The notes beneath the pieces were generated by a model. The model was not told the origin of the DNA. It saw nothing but the letters and a program-made list of their open reading frames with translations, and did no database searches. Positions 34,604-42,311 of a stretch of DNA of 64,000 nt are shown here, piece by piece. Within the stretch, counting starts at the first letter, position 1. Each line of letters opens with the position of its first letter. The translations under genes were made by a program, and so were the position numbers. Origin of the DNA: JABCPE02 sp963516675 (GTDB lineage Bacteria; Bacteroidota; Bacteroidia; Flavobacteriales; Weeksellaceae); assembly GCA_963516675.1 (NCBI GenBank), contig CAUQBH010000005.1:62001-126000 (forward strand). Reading direction: 5' to 3'.

Positions 34604-35140
34604 ATGTTCTATACATTACAGCTAAATGCTAAATTACAGCCTTTTGATAGGCACGATTTGGAAGATTTAATAGAAGAATTTCTATCAGAAGGAAATTTAG
34701 GAGCGACATCTGGAGGCGGTACTATGATGGATAAGAGTGGAGAGGTGGAGTATTGCGATATTGAGCTGGAACTCAATAGTCCTGAAGCCGTGAAGGAGTT
34801 ACTACACAAACTAGAAGAAATCGGTATTCCGAAAGGTTCTAAACTATACGGCGAAGATTTTTCCCAAGAAGTAGGAACAGCAGAAGGATTGGCAATTTAT
34901 ATTAACGGAACAGACCTGCCAGAGGAGGTTTATCAGAACTGTGATATCAACGAAGTTTATAAAAATATTGAAGAAGCACTAAACGATGAGATAGTGGTGA
35001 CTTCTTATTTTGAGGGAAGTACCGAGACAGCTCTATATTTCTACATCAATGGAAGTTTTGCAGAAGCGAAGGAAAAAATCAAAAACTTTGTGGAATCCTA
35101 TCCTCTCTGCGAAAAATGTAGAATTGTCCAAATTGCATAA
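34604..35140 (+). CDS. Conserved-looking hypothetical protein between groES and groEL
   Basis: A 178-residue acidic soluble protein with no signal peptide or membrane segment. The N-terminal half (FYTLQLNAKLQPFDRHDLED) has alpha/beta character, and motifs ASGGGTMMDKSGEVEYCDIELE and YINGTDLPEEVYQNCD are visible. Cysteines occur in two pairs near the C-terminus (YPLCEKCRIVQIA). It starts 13 bases after groES, so co-transcription is likely. I do not recognise the family. Heat-shock induction is inference. Confidence 0.75.
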   Translation: MFYTLQLNAKLQPFDRHDLEDLIEEFLSEGNLGATSGGGTMMDKSGEVEYCDIELELNSPEAVKELLHKLEEIGIPKGSKLYGEDFSQEVGTAEGLAIYINGTDLPEEVYQNCDINEVYKNIEEALNDEIVVTSYFEGSTETALYFYINGSFAEAKEKIKNFVESYPLCEKCRIVQIA

Positions 35141-35177
35141 AAGATTATAAGTTTAAAACAAAATTCAAAATAAAAAT

Positions 35178-36017
35178 ATGAAAAAAATAACTTTAAATAA
35201 TGGTGTAGAAATGCCACAGTTAGGATATGGGGTGTTTCAGGTTTCGCCAGAAGAATGTGAGCGATGTGTTTCTGATGCTATTTCAGTAGGATATCGTTCC
35301 ATTGATACGGCTCAAATCTACCAAAATGAAGAGGGCGTAGGAAATGCAGTTAAAAAAAGTGGTATTGATAGAAAAGAATTTTTTCTCACTACAAAGATAT
35401 GGCCAAGTAATTTCGGGTATGAAAAAGCGAAATTATCCATTGACAAATCTTTGGAAAAATTACAAACAGATTACATAGATTTATTGCTTATTCATCAGCC
35501 TATAAATGACTATTACGGAGCATATAGAGCAATGGAAGAAGCCTATAAAGAAGGAAAAATCCGTGCGATAGGTGTAAGTAATTTTTATGCAGACAGATAT
35601 TTGGATTTGGCTCATTTTGTTGAGGTAAAACCAGCTGTTAATCAGGTAGAAACTCATGTTTTCCACCAGCAGAGAGAGTTGCAGGAAATTATGAAAAAAC
35701 ATGATACCAAACTGATGTCTTGGGGGCCTCTTGCAGAGGGAAAAAATGATTTTTTCAATAATCCTGTACTGAAAAAAATCGGCGAGAAATATGGGAAATC
35801 AGTAGCGCAAGTAGCACTTCGCTATCTATTTGAAAACGATGTGATTCTTATTCCGAAATCCGCCAACAAAGACAGAATGGCACAAAATATTGATATTTTT
35901 GATTTTCAGCTTTCAGCCGAAGATAGAGAAATAATCAGCCAGATGGATGAGAGAAAACCATTTATTTTTGACCACAGAAATCCAGAGATGATAGAATTTT
36001 TGTTAAGTATTGTTTAA
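35178..36017 (+). CDS. Aldo/keto reductase
   Basis: A 279-residue NAD(P)H-dependent oxidoreductase of the AKR superfamily. The catalytic tetrad is Asp43, Tyr48, Lys73 and His106 (SIDTAQIYQNEEGVG, LTTKIW, LLIHQP). The C-terminal cofactor motif IPKSANKDRMAQNIDIFDFQL is present. It probably reduces aldehydes or diketones such as methylglyoxal; the substrate is open. It lies 37 bases after the hypothetical gene and 29 before groEL, inside the chaperonin locus. Confidence 0.93.
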   Translation: MKKITLNNGVEMPQLGYGVFQVSPEECERCVSDAISVGYRSIDTAQIYQNEEGVGNAVKKSGIDRKEFFLTTKIWPSNFGYEKAKLSIDKSLEKLQTDYIDLLLIHQPINDYYGAYRAMEEAYKEGKIRAIGVSNFYADRYLDLAHFVEVKPAVNQVETHVFHQQRELQEIMKKHDTKLMSWGPLAEGKNDFFNNPVLKKIGEKYGKSVAQVALRYLFENDVILIPKSANKDRMAQNIDIFDFQLSAEDREIISQMDERKPFIFDHRNPEMIEFLLSIV

Positions 36018-36046
36018 AAATTAGCTTTAAAATATAATTTAAAAAA

Positions 36047-37675
36047 ATGGCAAAAGAAATTAAATTTGATATTGAATCAAGAGACGCATTAAAAAGAGGT
36101 GTAGATGCATTGGCGAATGCAGTAAAAGTGACATTGGGGCCTAAAGGGCGAAATGTAGTGATTGAGAAATCTTTCGGCGCGCCGCATGTGACCAAAGACG
36201 GAGTTTCTGTAGCGAAAGAAATAGAGCTGGAAGACAAAGTAGAAAACATGGGTGCTCAGATGGTAAAAGAAGTAGCTTCTAAAACCAATGACATCGCAGG
36301 AGATGGAACGACTACAGCTACAGTTTTGGCTCAGGCTATCGTAAGAGAAGGACTGAAAAATGTGGCAGCAGGAGCAAACCCAATGGACCTAAAAAGAGGA
36401 ATCGACAAGGCTGTTTCTGCAGTGGTAGAAAACCTAAAATCTCAGTCTCAGCAAGTAGGAGATAATAATGATAAAATCAAGCAAGTAGCTTCTGTTTCTG
36501 CTAACAATGATGAAACCATCGGTGGGCTTATCGCTGATGCTTTCGCGAAAGTTGGTAAAGAAGGAGTAATCACCGTGGAGGAAGCGAAAGGAATAGACAC
36601 TACGGTAGATGTGGTGGAAGGCATGCAGTTTGACAGAGGTTACCAGTCGCCATATTTCGTGACTAATCCAGATAAAATGGTGGCAGAATTGGACAACCCA
36701 TACATTCTTTTAGTAGAGAAAAAAATCTCTTCTATGAAGGAGCTGCTTCCAGTTTTAGAGCCTGTGGCTCAGCAGGGAAAATCTTTATTGATTATTTCCG
36801 AAGAAGTAGAAGGCGAGGCTTTGGCAACTTTAGTTGTGAACAAACTAAGAGGTTCGCTTAAAATCGCAGCTGTGAAAGCGCCTGGTTTTGGTGACAGAAG
36901 AAAAGCTATGCTGGAGGACATCGCTATCCTTACAGGCGGGCAGGTGATTTCTGAAGAAAGAGGTTTCACTATGGAGAATGCTTCTATTGAGCTTCTTGGT
37001 AAAGCTGAAAAAGTAGTAATTGACAAAGATAATACGACTATCGTAAACGGAGCAGGAGATGATGCCCAAATCAAAGCGAGAGTAAACCAAATCAAAGCGC
37101 AGTTAGAATCTACAACTTCTGACTATGACAAAGAAAAACTTCAAGAAAGATTGGCCAAATTGGCAGGTGGTGTTGCCGTGCTTTATGTAGGTGCTGCTTC
37201 TGAAGTGGAGATGAAAGAGAAAAAAGACCGAGTAGATGATGCCCTACATGCAACTAGAGCCGCTGTAGAAGAAGGTATCGTAGCAGGTGGAGGAGTTGCC
37301 CTTGTAAGAGCGATAGAGTCTCTGAACAATCTTCACGGAGTGAACCAAGATGAAAACACAGGTATCAAAATCGTGAAAAGAGCGATAGAAGAGCCACTAA
37401 GACAAATCGTAGCGAATGCAGGAGGCGAAGGCTCTGTAATCGTAGCGAAAGTATCAGAAGGTAAGGCAGATTTCGGGTACAATGCAAAAACGGATGAATT
37501 TGTAAACATGCTTGAAGCAGGAATCATAGACCCTACGAAGGTGACTCGTGTAGCCTTAGAAAACGCGGCATCTGTAGCAGGTATGCTTCTTACTACCGAG
37601 TGTGTCATCACAGAAATCCCAAAACCTGAACCACCAATGCCACCAATGGGAGGCGGTATGCCAGGAATGATGTAA
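36047..37675 (+). CDS. groEL: Chaperonin GroEL
   Basis: GroEL (542 aa) is the 14-subunit ATP-driven folding chamber. Seen: the ATP site GDGTTTATVLAQAI, equatorial TLGPKGRNVVIEKSFG, the signature AAVEEGIVAGGGVALVRA and the usual C-terminal GGMPGMM tail. It closes the locus and is followed by a strong terminator. Confidence 0.98.
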   Translation: MAKEIKFDIESRDALKRGVDALANAVKVTLGPKGRNVVIEKSFGAPHVTKDGVSVAKEIELEDKVENMGAQMVKEVASKTNDIAGDGTTTATVLAQAIVREGLKNVAAGANPMDLKRGIDKAVSAVVENLKSQSQQVGDNNDKIKQVASVSANNDETIGGLIADAFAKVGKEGVITVEEAKGIDTTVDVVEGMQFDRGYQSPYFVTNPDKMVAELDNPYILLVEKKISSMKELLPVLEPVAQQGKSLLIISEEVEGEALATLVVNKLRGSLKIAAVKAPGFGDRRKAMLEDIAILTGGQVISEERGFTMENASIELLGKAEKVVIDKDNTTIVNGAGDDAQIKARVNQIKAQLESTTSDYDKEKLQERLAKLAGGVAVLYVGAASEVEMKEKKDRVDDALHATRAAVEEGIVAGGGVALVRAIESLNNLHGVNQDENTGIKIVKRAIEEPLRQIVANAGGEGSVIVAKVSEGKADFGYNAKTDEFVNMLEAGIIDPTKVTRVALENAASVAGMLLTTECVITEIPKPEPPMPPMGGGMPGMM

Positions 37676-37685
37676 TAAATAAACC

Positions 37686-37716
37686 AAAACCACCCGAGAA
37701 ATTGGGTGGTTTTGAT
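37686..37716 (+). terminator. groEL terminator
   Basis: A perfect 10-bp stem AAAACCACCC (37686-37695) and GGGTGGTTTT (37704-37713) with an 8-base loop, ten bases after the groEL stop. Confidence 0.85.
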
Positions 37717-37733
37717 ATAAAATATTTATAAGT

Positions 37734-38951
37734 ATGAAAACTAATAAGAAAACTACAACAGAAGTAACCCGTATTAAAGGATATATACAAGCGATACAAA
37801 AATTTTCTGGAAATAATATTTTTTATAGAGGACATTCAAATAAAGAATATGAATTAAAGCCAGGTATTTATAGAGGTGATATAATAAAAAATGAAGATAA
37901 AATATATAGAGAAACTATTGCAAAAGTTCCTTATGATTTTAAAGATAAAAATACTATAGAATCATTAGCGTTGATGCAGCATTATGGAATACCTACTAGA
38001 ATATTAGATTTGACAACCAACGCTCTTGTAGCATTATATTTTGCTTGTATAGGTAATGAAGATAAAGATGGAGAAGTAATAGTTTTTGATATACCAGAAG
38101 AAAATACTTGTTATTTTGACAGTGACAGAGTTACTATCTTGGCTAATCTTGCAAAATCTAATGAAAATTTTTATTATAGAATAGTAAATTTACCTAAATA
38201 TAAAGAAATTTCAGGCTTTTTAGGGGGAAAAAAAATATCACAAAAAGATTTTAATGACAAAGACAAAGCAACAAAGTTAGGATGTATTTATGCCTATATC
38301 CACTGTAAAATTGATAAAGATATAAAAAATTATATTGATAAAGATATAAAAAATGGTTTAAAAACAATTGAAAATAAACTTACAGAATGGTTTGATAAAA
38401 ATAAACTTACAGAATGGTTTGATAAAAATAAACAAACCAAGATTAATATTGATAAACCTTTTTATGAAACACATTTCAAAAATGAAATTATAGAAAAGAT
38501 GTTATCTATCATTAAAAATGATTATATTTCCAAAAGAATAGATTACCTAAACAAAGAATATTTTGGAAAATTATTACATAATATAAGAGAAGATAAACCA
38601 TATTTTCAATCAATTATAGATCCTGATGATATTAATAATATATTCGCTGTTCAACCTAAACTAGACAATCCTCGTATTGTTCGGCAACATGGAGCATTTC
38701 TGATTTTTGGAATTAAACCATATGAATATAGTGATAAAGAAATAAAACCTATGCCCGAAATTAATCCAGACTGGATTATATCAAATGGTAAGGATGAAAA
38801 GAATAAAAGAATAATAATTAAGGGTAAAGAGAAAAAGGAAATATTAAAAGAATTAGAAATATTCGGCATAAATAAAAGTTTCTTATTTCCAGAAATAGAT
38901 AAAGTAGCAGAAGATATCAAAGAAAAATACAACACTAAAAAAATAATATAA
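37734..38951 (+). CDS. FRG domain-containing protein
   Basis: A 405-residue AT-rich protein. The N-terminal FRG domain is seen as FYRGHSNKEYELKPGIYR (about residues 31-48), SLALMQHYGIPTRILDLT and NALVALYFAC (about residues 82-108). FRG (PF08867) is found mostly in accessory genes of bacteria and phages, often near defence systems; its biochemical activity is not settled. The rest is Lys/Asn/Ile-rich with two small in-frame tandem duplications (DKDIKN at about residues 198-213 and KLTEWFDKN at about 220-238). The start codon follows the groEL terminator with no obvious promoter. Base use differs from groEL, so it was probably acquired. Confidence 0.85.
   Translation: MKTNKKTTTEVTRIKGYIQAIQKFSGNNIFYRGHSNKEYELKPGIYRGDIIKNEDKIYRETIAKVPYDFKDKNTIESLALMQHYGIPTRILDLTTNALVALYFACIGNEDKDGEVIVFDIPEENTCYFDSDRVTILANLAKSNENFYYRIVNLPKYKEISGFLGGKKISQKDFNDKDKATKLGCIYAYIHCKIDKDIKNYIDKDIKNGLKTIENKLTEWFDKNKLTEWFDKNKQTKINIDKPFYETHFKNEIIEKMLSIIKNDYISKRIDYLNKEYFGKLLHNIREDKPYFQSIIDPDDINNIFAVQPKLDNPRIVRQHGAFLIFGIKPYEYSDKEIKPMPEINPDWIISNGKDEKNKRIIIKGKEKKEILKELEIFGINKSFLFPEIDKVAEDIKEKYNTKKII
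38325..38372 (+). repeat. 24-bp in-frame tandem duplication inside the FRG gene
   Basis: The coding sequence for DKDIKN-YI/GL is present twice with an 8-codon period. It is followed closely by a second, 27-bp duplication. Confidence 0.7.
38379..38434 (+). repeat. 27-bp in-frame tandem duplication inside the FRG gene
   Basis: The segment encoding NKLTEWFDK occurs twice in a row at a 9-codon period, identical in DNA or nearly so, which suggests recent slippage. Confidence 0.8.
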
Positions 38952-38955
38952 TTAA

Positions 38956-39190
38956 AATGTTCTTGTTTAAACTCAAATACTCTTGCATTTTAATTCCCGC
39001 AACTTGTTTGAACTAAAATGCGATTGCAGGTAAGGACAAACACCTCTGTTTTAATTCACATGCGGTTGCATTTTAATTCCCACAACTTGTTTGGACTTAA
39101 ATGCAGTTGCAGGTAAGGACAAACACCTCTGTTTTAATTCACATGCAGTTGCATTTTAGTCCCCGCAATTTGTTTGAACTAAAATGCAAT
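38956..39190. repeat. 83-bp tandem hairpin repeat array, about 2.5 copies plus a decayed copy
   Basis: This fills the 299-base gene-free gap between the FRG gene and the DUF6261-like gene. Units begin with TTGCATTTTA at 38983, 39066 and 39149 (exact 83-base period). Units 1 and 2 differ at few positions. The third is cut after about 42 bases at 39190. A degenerate partial unit precedes at 38956-38987. Each unit has an inverted repeat, TTGCATTTTA with TAAAATGC(G/A)A; in unit 3 it is a perfect 12-bp stem (39149-39160 and 39178-39189) with a 17-base loop. There are no unique spacers and no cas genes, so it is not a CRISPR array. Confidence 0.85.
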
Positions 39191-39199
39191 TTTATTTTT

Positions 39200-39207
39200 T
39201 ATATTTG
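39200..39207 (+). promoter_or_regulatory. Putative -7 box for the DUF6261-like gene
   Basis: TATATTTG matches TAnnTTTG 43 bases before ATG 39251. A TTTG at 39173-39176 lies 23 bases upstream inside the loop of the last repeat unit, slightly further than the usual 19-21. Confidence 0.5.
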
Positions 39208-39250
39208 TCTCTGCATTAAATCAATTTTTTAACTTTTTAAATCAAAAAAT

Positions 39251-39919
39251 ATGAAAATTTCTTTAGTCAGACTTACCACCAAAAACCTCGCTACTCTAGC
39301 TCTTAGGGTGATAGAGGCATCTAAAACAGGCAAAACTCAGCTGGGACAGCAGCACCCTATGCTGATGGATTTGGAAGAAAAATACAGAGCTTACGATGAG
39401 GTCTATACCAAACAGACTTTCAGCGGAAAAGGCAAATCCGTAGCCGAAGCCGATGAAGCAAGGGATAAGGCTTTCAGTAATCTCAAGAATTTTCTTTGGG
39501 GCTATCGCCAGGTGAGTTCCGTTCCCAATGCCGACCAAGCGGGCGAGCTGTATGAAGTTATCAAACTTTTCGGCACGGATATAGACCGCCTGAGCTACTC
39601 CGCCCAGTCTGCCCAGATGAAAAAACTCATAGAGGAGCTGGACAAACCAGAAAACACCATAAAAATCAATGTCCTGTCCCTATCTGCGGCTTTTATGGAG
39701 CTAAAAACAAAGCATCAGCATTTTGAGCAATTATACACCGAACAGGTGGAAGCCAATGCGGATTTAAGAAAAATGCCAAGTGCTACCGCCATCCGCCGAG
39801 ACTTAGAAAAATCCCTGAAATCCTATCTAGACCTCATCAGCATTATGAAAACTCAGCCAGACTGGGCAGACTTCTACCAAGAAGTAAACGAACTGGTAAA
39901 ATCCGCACGAAACAGCTGA
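39251..39919 (+). CDS. DUF6261-like helical protein
   Basis: A 222-residue soluble, all-helical protein with heptad-like spacing and no signal peptide. The order of conserved-looking segments (YDEVYTKQ; DEARDKAFSNLKNFLWGYR; LYEVIKLFGTDIDRLSYSAQ; KINVLSLSAAFMELKTKHQHFEQLY; IRRDLEKSLKSYLDLI) resembles DUF6261 proteins of Bacteroidota, but this is recalled and not checked. Its GC content is clearly higher than the FRG gene before it. The 83-bp repeats end just upstream. Function unknown. Confidence 0.7.
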   Translation: MKISLVRLTTKNLATLALRVIEASKTGKTQLGQQHPMLMDLEEKYRAYDEVYTKQTFSGKGKSVAEADEARDKAFSNLKNFLWGYRQVSSVPNADQAGELYEVIKLFGTDIDRLSYSAQSAQMKKLIEELDKPENTIKINVLSLSAAFMELKTKHQHFEQLYTEQVEANADLRKMPSATAIRRDLEKSLKSYLDLISIMKTQPDWADFYQEVNELVKSARNS

Positions 39920-39962
39920 TAAAAACCAAAAAAAACACCTAATACATTAAAAAGAAACAACA

Positions 39963-39992
39963 AAAAAACCATCTAAATTCAGGTGGTTTTTA
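39963..39992 (+). terminator. Terminator of the DUF6261-like gene
   Basis: A stem of about 11 bp (AAAAACCATCT with AGGTGGTTTTT, one G-T pair) and a 6-base loop, followed by T-rich sequence. Confidence 0.7.
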
Positions 39993-40023
39993 TTATTTTT
40001 GTTCTGTATTATATTTATATATC

Positions 40024-41172
40024 ATGAAAAAGGATATTATTTTTGCCTTATTGGGTTTGATGTTAGTATCGTGTACGCCTTCTTTTTTTACTTCTTATTT
40101 TGCTAAAATAGAGGATTTGAGCAGGCTTGATGGCAGGTATTATGCCAAGTCTGATGTGGAGCTGGGAAGAGATAACTATCAGCGAAAAGCGCATTTGCTA
40201 AGATTGTTTAATATGGATGGAAATATACAGGCTACATACTATGTAGATGTGAAATTTGAAGAACCAAATAAGGTGCATCTCACTTATCCTATTTTAAAGA
40301 ATGACAGCCTCGTCGTTGAAAATAAGACTTTTACAGGAAAACGAAAGAAAAAAAGTTTAGAAATTACTTTTGCAAATCAAGATATTTATATTCCTTTAGT
40401 TTATTCTCGTTCTAATATTGATAAGCTCAAAATAGGTTTAGACAAAAAAAACAACAGTCTTTTATTAGAAAAATACACCTATATTGGTGGGAGTATTCTT
40501 ATTTTTGGGTCAAGTTTCGGAAGAGAAAGATATTTCCCTTTCTATAAATATGATGAGTATAAAGCTGTTAAATCTTTCTATAAAAATGGGAAGTTTGGGA
40601 TTTCAAGAGCAGACAAAACAATAGTAGAACCGATTTATGATTATGCATATGATTTTGAAAATAATTATATCATAGCTGGTTACAAAGGAAAGGAAGAACT
40701 TCTAGATATCGATGGAAAGCAGATTATCTCTCCCAGATATGATAAAATAGTAGATATTCTCCCTTTGTATGGCAGAGGTGGCTTGTTGGGAACCTTCTTT
40801 AAGGTAATGAATAATGGCAAAATAGGTTTGGTAAATGAAAGTGGTAAAGAAATTATTCCTACAAAATATGATGATATAGGATCTTATAATGGTTTTTTCT
40901 CACTTGAACTAAACAATAAATATGGCTATGCCACAACTGAAGGCGTGCTGTATCCTGCAATATATGATTTGTTGTATAATGATCATGCTGATTGTAGAAA
41001 CCGAGTATATCACGCGGCTAAACGAGATGGAGAAGAATATATTTTGGATAATGAAGGGAATGAGTATAAATCCCAAAAAAAGTTTCCTAAGGTATGGATA
41101 AGACAAATTACACAAGTCTGCCCTGATTTAGAAACCAAAAGAAAAGTCTCTCCTGATGAGGATGAGAAATAA
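40024..41172 (+). CDS. WG-repeat lipoprotein
   Basis: A 382-residue lipoprotein: MKKDIIFALLGLMLVSC ends in a lipobox with Cys17. The C-terminal half contains three or four WG-type beta repeats, seen as KNGKFGISRADKTIVEPIYD, DGKQIISPRYDKIV, NGKIGLVNESGKEIIPTKYD and NNKYGYATTEGVLYPAIYD. The N-terminal 150 residues look like a separate beta-rich domain. WG-repeat proteins of Bacteroidota are mostly uncharacterised and may bind proteins or glycans. It has its own terminator. Confidence 0.85.
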   Translation: MKKDIIFALLGLMLVSCTPSFFTSYFAKIEDLSRLDGRYYAKSDVELGRDNYQRKAHLLRLFNMDGNIQATYYVDVKFEEPNKVHLTYPILKNDSLVVENKTFTGKRKKKSLEITFANQDIYIPLVYSRSNIDKLKIGLDKKNNSLLLEKYTYIGGSILIFGSSFGRERYFPFYKYDEYKAVKSFYKNGKFGISRADKTIVEPIYDYAYDFENNYIIAGYKGKEELLDIDGKQIISPRYDKIVDILPLYGRGGLLGTFFKVMNNGKIGLVNESGKEIIPTKYDDIGSYNGFFSLELNNKYGYATTEGVLYPAIYDLLYNDHADCRNRVYHAAKRDGEEYILDNEGNEYKSQKKFPKVWIRQITQVCPDLETKRKVSPDEDEK

Positions 41173-41181
41173 ATTTCCCTT

Positions 41182-41210
41182 GCCGCTCTTATTGAGTGGC
41201 TTTTGTTTTT
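41182..41210 (+). terminator. Terminator after the WG-repeat lipoprotein gene
   Basis: A 7-bp stem GCCGCTC/GAGTGGC with a 5-base loop and a T-run (TTTTGTTTTT). Confidence 0.75.
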
Positions 41211-41269
41211 ATTTCGGTTTAAAATAAAAAGCCTATCTTTACGGACTTTTTTTGAAAAAATCTGAAAAT

Positions 41270-42226
41270 ATGTCACAAAACAATACTTTAAAGGGAGTGC
41301 TCTTGGTGGGACTCGGAGCGACCAGCTACGGAATGCTGGCAACTTTCGTGAAACTCGCTTATTCAGAAAATTATACCACAGCGGAGGTGACTGCTTCGCA
41401 GTTTGTTTTTGGGATTTTGGGAATGTATCTCATCGGTCTTTATTACAAATTTAAAAATAAAGAAGCCACCGAAAACCCTTCTAAATCAGATATTGCCAAA
41501 CTCATGCTGGCAGGGACTTCTCTGGGGATGACCAGCGTTTTCTATTATCTCGCGGTGCGGTATATCAATGTTTCTATTGCCATAGTTTTGCTGATGCAGA
41601 CAGTCTGGATGGGTGTGATTTTGGAGTATTTTTTGGATAAAGTAGTTCCATCCATGCAGAAAATCATTTCTGTGGCGGTGGTGCTTACAGGGACTGTCTT
41701 GGCGACCAACTTGCTTTATTCAGACCTGAATATAGACTGGCGAGGGATTGTTTGGGGGATACTTGCGGCTTCATCTTTTACTACTACGATGTTTACTGCC
41801 AATCGTATTGCTCCTCACATTGCACCGCACAAAAGAAGCCTTTATATGCTTTTTGGCGGGGCGGTTATAGTGGCTGTTTTTGGCTTTATCACTCAGTTTG
41901 GACCAAATAATTTCCAATGGGCAAAAGAGCTTTTCTCTGGAATAAATGAAAATAATGTTATCCAAGATTTTAATTTTGGGATTTTCACCAAATGGGGAAT
42001 TGTCATTGCTGTTTTTGGGACGATTATTCCGCCGCTGCTTATGAATGCAGGTTTCCCTCATACAGGGCTGGGGCTGGGGAGTATTATCAGTTCTATGGAG
42101 CTTCCTGTTTCTGTGATGATGGCTTTTTTCATCTTGGGCGAGACTGTTATTTTCAGCCAATGGGTAGGGATTGTCCTTATTCTGATAGCGATAGTTATCA
42201 TGAATATTCAGTTTAAAAAGAAATAA
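41270..42226 (+). CDS. EamA/DMT family transporter
   Basis: A 318-residue inner-membrane protein with ten helices, made of two EamA repeats; the first starts GVLLVGLGATSYGMLATFVK. The substrate is unknown (metabolite export or uptake). I chose ATG 41270; an in-frame TTG at 41252 would add six residues. A TATCTTTA box (41234-41241) just upstream is a near match to the -7 consensus. The gene is followed by a terminator. Confidence 0.88.
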   Translation: MSQNNTLKGVLLVGLGATSYGMLATFVKLAYSENYTTAEVTASQFVFGILGMYLIGLYYKFKNKEATENPSKSDIAKLMLAGTSLGMTSVFYYLAVRYINVSIAIVLLMQTVWMGVILEYFLDKVVPSMQKIISVAVVLTGTVLATNLLYSDLNIDWRGIVWGILAASSFTTTMFTANRIAPHIAPHKRSLYMLFGGAVIVAVFGFITQFGPNNFQWAKELFSGINENNVIQDFNFGIFTKWGIVIAVFGTIIPPLLMNAGFPHTGLGLGSIISSMELPVSVMMAFFILGETVIFSQWVGIVLILIAIVIMNIQFKKK

Positions 42227-42260
42227 AACCTTTTTTAAAAAGAAAAAAATAATCAAAACC

Positions 42261-42294
42261 AAAGCTAAAATACATTGTATTTTTAGCTTTTTTT
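42261..42294 (+). terminator. Terminator of the EamA transporter gene
   Basis: A stem of about 14 bp with a one-base bulge (AAAGCTAAAATACA with TGTATTTTTAGCTTT), a loop of about 1-3 bases and a T-run. Confidence 0.75.
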
Positions 42295-42311
42295 AACCAA
42301 AAAATATATTT

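Noticed and set aside
38956..39190. CRISPR-like array
   Set aside because: Only about 2.5 direct copies, the whole 83-base unit repeats with no unique spacers between short repeats, and no cas genes are near.
38983..39190. Integron attC sites
   Set aside because: The units lack the paired RYYYAAC/GTTRRRY core sites and there is no integrase or gene cassette series next to them; the xerD at 26987 is the housekeeping type.
41771..42262. Minus-strand ORF of 163 codons opposite the EamA transporter
   Set aside because: Opposite a clear membrane transporter, rich in His/Arg/Asn and with no start signal; a shadow frame.
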